Source: JAASSS01 sp021767745 (GTDB lineage Bacteria; Pseudomonadota; Gammaproteobacteria; UBA5335). From it: a stretch of DNA of 59,127 nucleotides. Where the stretch lies: assembly GCA_034189165.1 (NCBI GenBank), contig JAXHVN010000045.1:1-59127 (forward strand), read 5' to 3'. Below, one piece after another: positions 49,090-57,953 of this stretch. Numbering within the stretch: position 1 is the first letter of the stretch; each line of letters begins with the position of its first letter. Below the pieces are notes generated by a model, which saw nothing but the letters and a program-made list of their open reading frames with translations, did no database searches and had not been told where the DNA came from. A program made the translations under genes and the position numbers.

Positions 49090-51170
49090 GCAGCGCCCGC
49101 GCGCCGCGGCGGGTGGCCGATCTGCCGGCGCTGCAGGCGGCGCTGTGCGGGCCGCTGGCAGATCGGCCGGTGGTCACGCTGGATGTCTTCGACACCCTGG
49201 TGAGCCGGCGGCTGCTGCCGCCTGAACGCCTGCTGCAGACGCTGGCGCGCGAGGCGGCCGGCTGGCTCGGGCATCCGGACTGGCAGGCGGTGTTGCATGC
49301 GCGCCAGCAGTGCGAGGCCCGGCTGCGGGCCGCGGCGGGCGCGAGCGCGGGCTGCGATCCGGAATGTCATCTCGATGCCCTGCAGGCCGCCTGGGCGCAG
49401 GCGCTGCGGCCGCAGGACTCGCCGGCGGCGCAGGCCGCGCTGGCGGCGCGGCTGGATGCGGCGGAAATGGCGCTGGAGCATGCGGCGCTGTTCGCGCTGC
49501 CCGGCGCCGCCGCACTGCTGGCGGCGCTGGCCGCCGATGGTCGCCGCATCTACCTGCTCTCCGACATGTATCTCGGCGCCCGGCGCATCGGCGCGCTGCT
49601 GGAGGGCCTTGGGCTGATGGCGCACGTCGCCGGGCTCTACGTCTCGGCGGACCATCGGCAGAGCAAGCGCAGCGGCCGGCTGTTCCACACGCTGATGGCG
49701 CGCGAGGGGCTGACGGCGGCGCAGCTGGTGCATGCCGGCGATCACCCCGTGGCCGACGCCCGCACGCCGCGCCGGCTCGGCATCGCTGCCGTGCAGCTGG
49801 CGGATCCGGCGGCGGCCCGGCGGCTGGTGCGGGCGCGGACCGAACAGATGCTGGCGGCGCGCCGGCCCTACTGGCGTGGCCGCCAGCTGCTCGGCGTGGC
49901 GGATGCGGGGCGCGCCGCCGCGCCGGCGCCCGCCACCGCGTCGGCGCGCTACCGTCATTACGGCGAGCAGCTGCTCGGCCCGGTCTACTGCACCTACGTG
50001 CTCGGGCTGATCGAGCGCCTGCAGCAGCTGCAGTGCGACCAGGTCTGCTTCATCGCCCGCGACGGCTGGCTGTTCCAGCAGCTGTTCAGGCGGCTGGCAC
50101 CGCCGGCGCTGGCGGCGCTGCCGCAGCGCTATCTCTACCTCTCGCGGCGCGTGGCACTCACCGCGCAGGCCGCGGGCGGCCTGGACTGGGCGCTGGCGCG
50201 ACTGCCGCTGGTGAATCCGCGCCAGCGTCACCTCGCCGGCATCCTCGCCGGCTTCGGCCTGCCGGCGCCGGCCTTCGCCCCGCTTGCCGCCCGCCATGGC
50301 CTCGCGTTGGAGGCGCCGCTCGCGCTGAGCCCGCAGGCCGGGCAGCCCGGCGATCCGCGGCTGGCAGCCTGGCTGGCCGACCCGGAGGTGCAGGCCGAGG
50401 TGCACCGGCACACCGCGCCGGTGAAGGCGCGACTGGCGGCGTATCTGGAGGCGGCGGGCTTCTTCGCCGGGGGCCATGCGGCGCTGGTGGATATCGGCTG
50501 GAACGGCAAGATCCAGCACGCGCTGGCGCAGGGCTTCGCCGGGCGCGAGGACCTGCCGCGGCTGACCGGGCTGTACTTCGGCTTTCGCGGTGGCCTCGGC
50601 TTCACCCCCGGGCCGGGCTCGCGGGCCGAGGGGCTCATGCTCGACCGGCCGCGTCGGCGGGTGCGCGAGCAGGCGGTGCTGTTCTTCGAGGAGCTGTTCG
50701 AGGAGTCCTCGCGCGCCGCCCACGCCACCACCATCGACTATGCACCGGCGGCGGACGGGCGCATGCAGCCGGTGCTGCGGGAGCCGGACCATCCCGCGCG
50801 ACTGGCCGAACGGGCGGCGAATCCGCATATCGCCGAGCTGCAGGCCGGCATCCTCGAGTTCGCCGAGCGTTTCGAGCCGGCACGGCGCCTCACCGGCTAT
50901 CGTTTCGCCGAGCTCAAGCCCTACATGCTGAGCCTGATCGAGCGCGCCGTCGTCTATCCGGCCCCGAGCGAGGCGGCGGCGCTCGGGGCGCTGGCGCACG
51001 CGGACGACTTCGGCGCCGATGGGCTGCAGGACGCCGCCACCCCGGCCGGGGGCGGCCTGCGCCGGCGCCTGGCGCGCGTGCGTGCCGCCCCCTGGCGCTA
51101 TGGCGAGGCCGCCCATCCGCCGGCGCTGCCGCGCTACCCGCTGCGCCTGGCACAGATGTGGCGATCGTGA
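49086..51170 (+). CDS. large HAD-superfamily protein of polysaccharide clusters
   Basis: A 694-residue protein. Residues about 28-260 form a HAD hydrolase with all motifs: TLDVFDTLVSRR (Asp33 and Asp36), YLLSDMYLG, the lysine in SADHRQSKRSG and VHAGDHPVADA. The following 430 residues (from about 290) form a separate domain with CDQVCFIARDGWLFQQLF, ALVDIGWNGKIQHAL and EELFEESSRAAHATT. Similar proteins (COG5610-like) recur in surface-polysaccharide loci. Their substrate is not established, and phosphate-ester hydrolysis is inferred from the HAD motifs. The GTG start overlaps the preceding stop. Confidence 0.82.
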   Translation: MSSARAPRRVADLPALQAALCGPLADRPVVTLDVFDTLVSRRLLPPERLLQTLAREAAGWLGHPDWQAVLHARQQCEARLRAAAGASAGCDPECHLDALQAAWAQALRPQDSPAAQAALAARLDAAEMALEHAALFALPGAAALLAALAADGRRIYLLSDMYLGARRIGALLEGLGLMAHVAGLYVSADHRQSKRSGRLFHTLMAREGLTAAQLVHAGDHPVADARTPRRLGIAAVQLADPAAARRLVRARTEQMLAARRPYWRGRQLLGVADAGRAAAPAPATASARYRHYGEQLLGPVYCTYVLGLIERLQQLQCDQVCFIARDGWLFQQLFRRLAPPALAALPQRYLYLSRRVALTAQAAGGLDWALARLPLVNPRQRHLAGILAGFGLPAPAFAPLAARHGLALEAPLALSPQAGQPGDPRLAAWLADPEVQAEVHRHTAPVKARLAAYLEAAGFFAGGHAALVDIGWNGKIQHALAQGFAGREDLPRLTGLYFGFRGGLGFTPGPGSRAEGLMLDRPRRRVREQAVLFFEELFEESSRAAHATTIDYAPAADGRMQPVLREPDHPARLAERAANPHIAELQAGILEFAERFEPARRLTGYRFAELKPYMLSLIERAVVYPAPSEAAALGALAHADDFGADGLQDAATPAGGGLRRRLARVRAAPWRYGEAAHPPALPRYPLRLAQMWRS

Positions 51171-51427
51171 GCCGGCACGCGCGTCATGGGGCGCGGCCGG
51201 GCCCGGCGATGCTGTTGCTGCTGCACCTGGGCTTTCTGCCGGCGCGCTGGTTCGGCCGCTGGCGGGATGCCGATCCGAGCCTGCGCCCGGGTATCGGCGG
51301 ACTGCTGCTGCTGCTGCTCGTCGAGCGCTGTCCGGCGCTGGCGCACGGCGGCTGGCGGCAGTACCGGCGGGTGGCGCACCGGCTGGACAAGCTCCGTCGG
51401 CGGTGGCGGCGCGGGCGGGGCAGGTGA
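51167..51427 (+). CDS. small basic membrane-associated protein, unknown
   Basis: An 86-residue protein from GTG 51167. It has two hydrophobic stretches (AMLLLLHLGFLPARWF and GIGGLLLLLLVERCPALA) and a strongly basic end (RRVAHRLDKLRRRWRRGRGR). No family recognised. Support for its reality is positional. The start overlaps the stop of the HAD gene (GTGA), and the stop overlaps the ATG of the sulfotransferase (TGATG), so the frame exactly fills the gap. Random GC-rich open frames are common, so this is moderate evidence only. It could be a small anchor or accessory for a neighbouring enzyme. Confidence 0.55.
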   Translation: MSRHARHGARPGPAMLLLLHLGFLPARWFGRWRDADPSLRPGIGGLLLLLLVERCPALAHGGWRQYRRVAHRLDKLRRRWRRGRGR

Positions 51428-52311
51428 TGGCGCCGGCGGCGCCGAACCTGTTCCTGCTGGGGGCGGCGAAGGCCGGCACCAGCACGCTCTACGACTGGCT
51501 GGCCGCGCATCCGCAGGTCTACATGTCGCCGGTCAAGGAGCCGCACCACTTCACGCCGGCCATGCCGGATGGCAGGCCGGTGCCCGGCGCGGTGACCGCG
51601 CGTGCGGCCTATCTGGCGCTGTTCGCCGACGGCGCCGCGCAGCGCTGGCGTGGCGAAGCCAGCGCCTCCTACCTGCACCATGGGGCCGTGGTGGTGCCGG
51701 CGATCCTGCGCCTGGCGCCGCAGGCGCGCTTTCTGGTGCTGCTGCGCGAGCCGGTGGCACGGGCCTGGTCGCATTATCTGATGGCGAAGCGGGCCGGGCA
51801 GCTGCGGCGCAGCTTCGAATCCATCGTTGCCGCGGCGCCGGCGCTGCCACCGCGCAGCGCCGCGGCCGACTGCATCGAGATGGGCTGCTATGCCGAGCAG
51901 CTGCGCGCGGTGCTGACGCAGGTGCCGCGCGAGCGGCTCTGGGTCGGGCTGCAGGCGGATCTGGCCCGAGCCCCGGCAGCGCTGGCCGCCGGGCTGGCGG
52001 CGTTCCTTGAGATCGATGTCGCCGGCTTCCCCGCGGCTGCGCCGCGGCGCAACGCGCACGCCGCGCCACGCGGTGGCCTGGCCGCCGCGCTGCTGCGGGC
52101 CGGGCCGGCGCGGGCGCTGCGCCGTCGCCTGCCGGCCGGGTTCGCCGCGCCGCTGCGGCGTCTGCTGCTGCGCGAGCAGCCGCCACCGCCGATCCCCACC
52201 GCCGCGGCGGAGCGACTGGCGGCCTACTACGCGCCGCAGCTCGCCGAGCTCGAGGCCCTGCTCGGGCGCTCCCTGCCGGCGCTCTACTACCGCGGGTTCG
52301 GGGTGCGATGA
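51427..52311 (+). CDS. PAPS-dependent sulfotransferase
   Basis: A 294-residue sulfotransferase. The PAPS 5'-phosphosulfate loop is FLLGAAKAGTSTLYDWLAAH at the N-terminus. The 3'-phosphate site is FLVLLREPVARAWSHYLMAK. CIEMGCYAEQLR and the C-terminal AYYAPQLAELEALLGR fit carbohydrate sulfotransferases of the heparan/NodH-like kind. It is expected to sulfate the polysaccharide repeat or a lipid-linked intermediate in the cytoplasm. The ATG at 51427 overlaps the preceding stop by one base. The next gene overlaps by 4. Confidence 0.9.
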   Translation: MAPAAPNLFLLGAAKAGTSTLYDWLAAHPQVYMSPVKEPHHFTPAMPDGRPVPGAVTARAAYLALFADGAAQRWRGEASASYLHHGAVVVPAILRLAPQARFLVLLREPVARAWSHYLMAKRAGQLRRSFESIVAAAPALPPRSAAADCIEMGCYAEQLRAVLTQVPRERLWVGLQADLARAPAALAAGLAAFLEIDVAGFPAAAPRRNAHAAPRGGLAAALLRAGPARALRRRLPAGFAAPLRRLLLREQPPPPIPTAAAERLAAYYAPQLAELEALLGRSLPALYYRGFGVR

Positions 52312-53303
52312 ACGCCTCGCCCGCCGCCGAGGGCCCGGCGCTGGATGTGGTGCTCGTCAACTGGAACAGCGGCGAGCAGTTGCGCGCCTGCCTGGCCTCC
52401 ATGGCGGCGAGCCGGTTGTCACGGGTGCGCCTGGGACGCGTGGTGGTGGTCGACAACGCCTCCACCGATGCCTCGGCGGATGAGCTGCCGGCGATGCTCG
52501 CCGGCGCCCCGGTGCGGGTGCTGCGCAATGCCGCGAACCTCGGTTTCGCCCGCGCCTGCAACCAGGGCGCCGCCGCCTGCGGCCCGGACGCCTCGCCGCT
52601 GCTGCTGTTCCTGAATCCCGATACGGTGCTGGCGCCCGACACGCTGGAGGTGGCCGCCGGCTTCCTCGCCGGGCCGGCGCCGGCGCAGGTCGGCATTCTC
52701 GGCGTGCAGTTGCGGGATGCCGACGGGCGCATCGCCCGCAGCTGCGCCCGATTGCCGAACCTCGCCAGGCTGCTGGGGCGCAGCCTCGGGCTGGAGCAGC
52801 TGCCGTCCTGGCTCTACCCCGGCCATTATCTGCGCCGCTTCGGTCACGACGTTTCCCGGCCGGTCGGGCAGGTGATGGGGGCGTTCTTTCTCGTGCGGCG
52901 CTCGCTGTTCGATGCTCTGGCCGGTTTCGACGAGCGCTTCTTCGTCTACTACGAGGAGGTCGACTTCACGCAGCGGGCGCTGGCCCGCGGCTGCACCAGC
53001 TATTTTCTGGCGAGCACGCATGTGCAGCATGCCGGCGGTGGCAGTTCCCGGCAGGTGAAGGACCGGCGGCTGAGCTACAACCTGCACAGCCGCCTGCGCT
53101 ATGCCGGCAAGCACTTCAGTCGGCCGGGCGCGCTGCTGGTGGCGCTGGCGACCCTGGGCGTCGAGCCGCTGCTGCGCCTGGGACAGGCGGCGGTGCGGGC
53201 CGATGCCGCGGGCGCCGGTCAGGTGCTGCGCGGTTACCGGCTGCTCTACGCGGCAGTGGCCGGCGATCTGCGCGCCGTTCTCTGCCGCGGCGGCCGGCGC
53301 TGA
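52308..53303 (+). CDS. glycosyltransferase family 2 (rhamnosyltransferase-like)
   Basis: A 331-residue GT-A transferase with DVVLVNWNSGEQLRACL, VVVDNASTDAS, ANLGFARACNQGA, LFLNPDTVL (metal site) and FDERFFVYYEEVDFTQRA. This is the set seen in dTDP-rhamnosyltransferase-like GT2 enzymes. A C-terminal hydrophobic/amphipathic segment may anchor it. The donor is not proved; no dTDP-rhamnose synthesis genes are in the window. The ATG overlaps the sulfotransferase stop, and its own stop overlaps the next ATG by one base. Confidence 0.9.
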   Translation: MNASPAAEGPALDVVLVNWNSGEQLRACLASMAASRLSRVRLGRVVVVDNASTDASADELPAMLAGAPVRVLRNAANLGFARACNQGAAACGPDASPLLLFLNPDTVLAPDTLEVAAGFLAGPAPAQVGILGVQLRDADGRIARSCARLPNLARLLGRSLGLEQLPSWLYPGHYLRRFGHDVSRPVGQVMGAFFLVRRSLFDALAGFDERFFVYYEEVDFTQRALARGCTSYFLASTHVQHAGGGSSRQVKDRRLSYNLHSRLRYAGKHFSRPGALLVALATLGVEPLLRLGQAAVRADAAGAGQVLRGYRLLYAAVAGDLRAVLCRGGRR

Positions 53304-54370
53304 TGCGCGTGCTGCTGCTCAGTCGCTACACCCGCCAGGGGGCGAGCTCGCGGGTGCGCTCGCTGCAGTACCTGCCGGCCCTGGCGGCCGCGGGGATCGA
53401 GGTGCAGGTGGCGCCGCTGCTCGATGCCGCCTATCTCGGCGACCTCTACGCCGGCCGCGCGACCGACTGGCCGCACGTGGCGGTGCGCTATCTGGCACGC
53501 CTGCGCCAGCTGGCCACGGCGGGACGCTTCGATCTGCTGTGGGTGGAGAAGGAGCTCTTTCCCCTGCTGCCGGCCGGCGCGGAGCGCCTGCTGGCGCGCC
53601 TGCGTGTGCCCTACGTAGTCGACTACGACGATGCCGTGTTCCACAACTACGATCGCCACCGCCGCCCGCTGGTGCGTCGCCTGCTGGGGCGCAAGATCGA
53701 CGTGGTGATGGCGCACGCCCGCACGGTGTTCGCCGGCAACGACTATCTCGCCGCGCGGGCGCAGGCCGCCGGTGCGCGGCGGGTGGTGGCCCTGCCGACC
53801 GTGGTGGACCTGCAGCGCTACCCGCCGCCGGCCGCCAGCCGCGCCGCGGGGCCGCTGCGCATCGGCTGGATCGGCACGCCGGCCACCGCGGGCTATCTGC
53901 AGGCGGTGGTGCCGGCGTTGCGCGCCGCGGCGGCGGACGGAGCGGCGGTGGTGCTGATCGGCGCGCCGCCCGGAACGCTGGCCGACTGCGGCGCCGAATG
54001 CCGGCCCTGGCAGGAGGCCGCGGAGGCGGAGGAGATCGCGCGCTTCGACATCGGCATCATGCCGCTGCCCGATGCGCCCTTCGAACGCGGCAAGTGCGGC
54101 TACAAGCTGATCCAGTACATGGCCTGCGCCGTGCCCTGCGTGGCCAGCCCGGTGGGCGTGAACCGGAGCCTGCTGGCCACCGGCGCGGGCCTTTTGGCCG
54201 CCGAGCCGGCGCAGTGGCACCAGGCGCTGCAGCGGCTGCTGGCCGACCCGGCGCTGCGCATGCGCGCCGGGCGCATCGGCCGGGCACAGGTAGCGGCGCG
54301 CTACAGCGTGCAGGCGCAGGCGCCGACGCTGATCGCCGCGCTGCGCGAGGCTGCCGATGATGGTGCCTGA
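53303..54370 (+). CDS. glycosyltransferase family 4-like
   Basis: A 355-residue GT-B transferase. The N-terminal Rossmann domain begins MRVLLLSRYTRQGASSRVRS. The C-terminal domain has LRIGWIGTPATAGYLQAV, DIGIMPLPDAPFERGKCGYK and a following YMACAVPCVASPVG, the E/K-rich nucleotide-sugar site typical of these proteins. A YVVDYDDAVFHNYDRH segment sits at the domain interface. The donor is unknown. It overlaps the next gene by 14 bases. Confidence 0.88.
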   Translation: MRVLLLSRYTRQGASSRVRSLQYLPALAAAGIEVQVAPLLDAAYLGDLYAGRATDWPHVAVRYLARLRQLATAGRFDLLWVEKELFPLLPAGAERLLARLRVPYVVDYDDAVFHNYDRHRRPLVRRLLGRKIDVVMAHARTVFAGNDYLAARAQAAGARRVVALPTVVDLQRYPPPAASRAAGPLRIGWIGTPATAGYLQAVVPALRAAAADGAAVVLIGAPPGTLADCGAECRPWQEAAEAEEIARFDIGIMPLPDAPFERGKCGYKLIQYMACAVPCVASPVGVNRSLLATGAGLLAAEPAQWHQALQRLLADPALRMRAGRIGRAQVAARYSVQAQAPTLIAALREAADDGA

Positions 54371-55607
54371 GCCGCCGCTGCCGGAGAGCTGGGCAGCGGC
54401 CCTGCCGGCCCTGGCGGCACGCTGGCGACCGACCCTGGCCGGACGGCGGCTGCTGTTCGTGCACAACGATATCGGCTACTTCCTCTCCCATCGCCTGCCG
54501 GTGGCGCAGGCGGCGATCGCCGCGGGTGCCGAGGTCCAGCTGGCGGCGCCCCCCGGTGCCGGGGAGGGGCCTGCCGCCGCCCTTGCTGCGCAGGGCATCG
54601 ACCTGGTGCCGCTTGCACTCGTGCGCCGGCGCATGAATCCGCTGGGCGAGGCCGGTACGGTGGCCGCGCTGGCCCGGCTGTATCGCCGGCTGCGGCCGGA
54701 GCTGGCCCATCACGTGACGATCAAGCCGGTGCTCTACGGTGGACTGGCCGCCCGCGCCGCCGGCGTGCCGGCGGTGGTGGCCGCCGTACCCGGCCGCGGC
54801 ACGGTGTTCACGCGGCAGGGCCGGGCGGCGGCGGTGCTGCGCGCCGGCGTGCGCCAGGCCTACCGGCGGGCGCTGGCCCATCCGAACGGGCAGGTGATCT
54901 TCCAGAACCCGGACGATTTGGCCTACTTCGTCGACACCGGCCTGCTCGGGGCGGAGCGGGCCGTGCTGATCCGGGGCTCCGGCGTAGATCCCGCCGAGTT
55001 TTACCCGGCGCCGCCTGCCGCTCGCAGCGGCGAGCCGGCACTGGTGCTGTTCGCCGCGCGCATGCTCTGGGACAAGGGCGTGGCGGGCTATGTGGAGGCG
55101 GCGCGGCGCCTGCGCGCGGAGGGCGTGCAGGCCCGCTTCGTGCTGTGTGGCGAGCCCGATGCCGGCAATCCGGGCGCCGTGCCGGTGGCGCAGCTGCAGG
55201 CATGGCACGCGGAGGGCGCGGTCGAATGGCTAGGCCGGCGGGACGACATGCCCGCGCTGCTGCGCCAGGCACAGGTGGTGTGCCTGCCGTCCGCCTATGG
55301 CGAGGGCGTGCCGAAGATCCTGATCGAGGCGGCCGCCAGCGGCGTGGCGATCGTCACCACCGACACGCCGGGCTGCCGGGAGATCGTGCAGCACGGGCAC
55401 AACGGCCTGCTGGTGCCGCCGAAGGACACGCCGGCGCTGGTGGCGGCGCTGGCGGCGCTGCTCGCCGATCCGGCGCGGTGCGCCCAGTTCGGCGCCGCCG
55501 GCCGGGCCCGGGTGCTGGCGCAGTTTGCCTTGCCGCAGGTGGTGGCGCAGACGCTGGCGCTGTACGCGCGCCTGCTGACCCCGGGCGGCGGACTCAGGCG
55601 CGACTGA
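54357..55607 (+). CDS. glycosyltransferase family 4
   Basis: A 416-residue GT-B enzyme with RLLFVHNDIGYFLSHRLPVA, HHVTIKPVLYGGLAAR, VLFAARMLWDKGVAGYVEAA and the C-terminal CLPSAYGEGVPKILIEAAAS (E-x7-E motif). The layout resembles WcaC/CapM- or PglA-like transferases acting on lipid-linked acceptors. ATG codons at 54357 and 54360 are both possible. Last plus-strand gene of the cluster. Its end overlaps the convergent galE by 14 bases. Confidence 0.9.
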   Translation: MMVPEPPLPESWAAALPALAARWRPTLAGRRLLFVHNDIGYFLSHRLPVAQAAIAAGAEVQLAAPPGAGEGPAAALAAQGIDLVPLALVRRRMNPLGEAGTVAALARLYRRLRPELAHHVTIKPVLYGGLAARAAGVPAVVAAVPGRGTVFTRQGRAAAVLRAGVRQAYRRALAHPNGQVIFQNPDDLAYFVDTGLLGAERAVLIRGSGVDPAEFYPAPPAARSGEPALVLFAARMLWDKGVAGYVEAARRLRAEGVQARFVLCGEPDAGNPGAVPVAQLQAWHAEGAVEWLGRRDDMPALLRQAQVVCLPSAYGEGVPKILIEAAASGVAIVTTDTPGCREIVQHGHNGLLVPPKDTPALVAALAALLADPARCAQFGAAGRARVLAQFALPQVVAQTLALYARLLTPGGGLRRD

Positions 55608-56589
55608 CCTCCAGCTGCCGGCATTCCCAGGCCAGCGCGGTGCGGATCATCTCTTCCACGTTGTCGTAGCGCGGTCGCCAGCCCAGCACCTCGCGGATGC
55701 GGTGGGCATCGGCCACCACGTGCGGCAGATCGCCCGGCCGGCGCGGCATCTCGCGCACCGCCAGCGGTTGGCCGGTGACCCGCTCCACCGCCTTGATCAC
55801 CTCGCGCACGCTGGTGCCGTGGCCGTAGCCGCAGTTCAGTGTGACCGAGCCGCCGCCGGACTCGAGATGGACCAGCGCGTCCAGGTGGGCGCGCGCCAGG
55901 TCGTCGACGTGGATGTAGTCGCGCACGCCGGTGCCATCGGGCGTGTCGTAGTCGGTGCCGAAGATTTCCACATGCTTGCGCAGCCCGGCGGCGGCCTCGC
56001 AGCAGACCTTCACCAGCGCCCGGCCCAGCCCCGGCTGCGGGCCGAGTTCGCAGTCGCCCGCCGCGCCGGCCACGTTGAAGTAGCGCAGGGTGACGAAGCG
56101 CAGCTCGCCGGCGGCAGCGAGATCCGCGAGCATCCACTCGCCGACCAGCTTGCTGCGGCCATAGGGCGTGATCGGCGCCGGCGGGTCGCTCTCGCGGGCG
56201 ATGCCCGTTTCGACCCGGCCGTAAACGGCGGCGGTGGAGGAATAGATGAACTGCCGCACGCCGGCCTGATGGCAGCCGGCGAGCAGGTTGCGCATCTGGC
56301 TGACGTTGTTGCCGTAGTAGCGCAGCGGTTCGCGCAGCGAGGTCGAGACGTCCAGGTGGCCGGCGAAGTGCAGCACGCTGGTGATGCGGTGCTCGCGCAG
56401 CAGCCGCTCGACCAGCGCCCGGTCACCGACCTCGCCGACCACCAGCTGCGCCTGGCCCACGGCGCCGGCGTGGCCGGTGGACAGATCGTCCAGCACGAGC
56501 ACCCGCCGGCCCTGCTGGCTGAGCTGGCGGACGACATGACTGCCGATGTAGCCGGCGCCGCCGGTGACGAGGATGGGAGCTGCCTGCAT
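55594..56589 (-). CDS. galE: UDP-glucose/UDP-N-acetylglucosamine 4-epimerase
   Basis: An extended short-chain dehydrogenase of 331 residues. It interconverts UDP-Glc and UDP-Gal, possibly also the N-acetyl forms. The NAD loop is ILVTGGAGYIGSHVVRQL. The catalytic parts are SSTAAVYG and the Tyr/Lys in YGRSKLVGEWM. RDYIHVDDLARAHLDAL and LNCGYGHGTSVREVI are typical of GalE. The ATG at 56589 gives the normal start. It is convergent with the last glycosyltransferase and divergent from argG. It probably supplies galactose-type donors to the cluster. Confidence 0.92.
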   Translation of the reverse strand: MQAAPILVTGGAGYIGSHVVRQLSQQGRRVLVLDDLSTGHAGAVGQAQLVVGEVGDRALVERLLREHRITSVLHFAGHLDVSTSLREPLRYYGNNVSQMRNLLAGCHQAGVRQFIYSSTAAVYGRVETGIARESDPPAPITPYGRSKLVGEWMLADLAAAGELRFVTLRYFNVAGAAGDCELGPQPGLGRALVKVCCEAAAGLRKHVEIFGTDYDTPDGTGVRDYIHVDDLARAHLDALVHLESGGGSVTLNCGYGHGTSVREVIKAVERVTGQPLAVREMPRRPGDLPHVVADAHRIREVLGWRPRYDNVEEMIRTALAWECRQLEVSRA

Positions 56590-56711
56590 CTGGAGCCGGT
56601 CTCGAATTCGCGTGCACCTTATCATTCTCGGCCGCGCCGGCCCAAGGAATAGGGCGCATTGGCGTCTGCTACCATGGCGGGTTTATCTGCATCTGCCGTG
56701 GCGAAAATACG

Positions 56712-57929
56712 ATGAGCGCGTCCGATTCCCCTGTGCGCAAGGTGGTGCTGGCCTATTCCGGCGGCCTCGACACCTCCGTGATCCTGCGCTGGCTGACCGA
56801 AACCTACGGCTGCGAGGTGGTCACCTTCACGGCCGATCTCGGCCAGGGGGAGGAACTCGAACCGGCGCGGCGCAAGGCCGAGGCCATGGGCGTGCAGCAG
56901 ATCTACATCGACGACCTGCGCGAGACCTTCGTACGGGATTTCGTCTTCCCGATGTTTCGCGCCAACGCGATCTACGAGGGCGAATACCTGCTCGGCACCT
57001 CCATCGCGCGGCCGCTGATCGCCCGCCGGCTGGTGGAGATCGCCGCAGAAACCGGCGCCGATGCGGTGGCCCACGGCGCCACCGGCAAGGGCAACGATCA
57101 GGTGCGTTTCGAACTCGGCGTGGCCGCGCTGGCGCCCTCGCTGCGGGTGATCGCGCCCTGGCGCGAGTGGGACCTGAACTCGCGCGAGAAGCTGCTGGAC
57201 TATGCCGGCCGGCACGAGATTCCGATCGAGCGCGGCGGGCGCAAGTCGCCCTATTCGATGGACGCCAACCTGCTGCACATCTCTTACGAGGGCGGCGAGC
57301 TGGAGGATCCCTGGACCGAGCCGGACGAGGCCATGTGGCGCTGGACGGTGGCCCCCGAGCAGGCGCCGCAGACGCCGCAGTATGTGGAGATCGAGTTTGC
57401 CGGCGGCGATCCGGTCGCCATCGACGGGCAGGCGCTCGGCCCGGCCGCGATGCTGGCCGAGCTCAACCGGCTCGGCGGGGCGCACGGCATCGGCCGGCTC
57501 GATATCGTGGAAAACCGCTACGTCGGCATGAAATCGCGCGGCTGCTACGAGACGCCCGGCGGTACGCTGCTGCTGAAGGCACGCCGGGGCATCGAGTCGC
57601 TCACGCTCGATCGCGAGGCGGCCCACCTGAAGGACGAGCTGATGCCGCGCTACGCCTCGCTGATCTACAACGGCTACTGGTGGAGCCCGGAGCGGGAGAT
57701 GCTCCAGCAGGCCATTGATCACACGCAGCGGCGGGTGAACGGTACCGTGCGCCTGAAGCTCTACAAGGGCGCCGTCAGCGTCGTCGGCCGCAAGTCCGAA
57801 GCCAGTCTGTTCGATGCCAATATCGCCACGTTCGAGGACGATGCCGGCGTCTATGATCAGCGCGATGCTGCCGGGTTCATCCGCCTGAACGGCCTGCGCC
57901 TGGCCATTGGCGCGCGCCGGGGGCGCTGA
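56712..57929 (+). CDS. argG: argininosuccinate synthase
   Basis: Joins citrulline and aspartate using ATP, the penultimate arginine step. The 405-residue product has the ATP loop AYSGGLDTSVIL, HGATGKGNDQVRFE and the citrulline/aspartate-binding KSPYSMDANLLHIS. The length is normal for the short bacterial form. It has its own upstream region (122 bases to divergent galE). It complements argD and argF at 32214-34345. Confidence 0.96.
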   Translation: MSASDSPVRKVVLAYSGGLDTSVILRWLTETYGCEVVTFTADLGQGEELEPARRKAEAMGVQQIYIDDLRETFVRDFVFPMFRANAIYEGEYLLGTSIARPLIARRLVEIAAETGADAVAHGATGKGNDQVRFELGVAALAPSLRVIAPWREWDLNSREKLLDYAGRHEIPIERGGRKSPYSMDANLLHISYEGGELEDPWTEPDEAMWRWTVAPEQAPQTPQYVEIEFAGGDPVAIDGQALGPAAMLAELNRLGGAHGIGRLDIVENRYVGMKSRGCYETPGGTLLLKARRGIESLTLDREAAHLKDELMPRYASLIYNGYWWSPEREMLQQAIDHTQRRVNGTVRLKLYKGAVSVVGRKSEASLFDANIATFEDDAGVYDQRDAAGFIRLNGLRLAIGARRGR

Positions 57930-57953
57930 GCGACCCGCCCTGCCGCCGCGCTG

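Noticed and set aside
48828..51485. Long minus-strand open frame under the HAD gene
   Set aside because: Arg/Gln/Gly-rich with no motif. The plus strand has complete HAD motifs and coupled starts.
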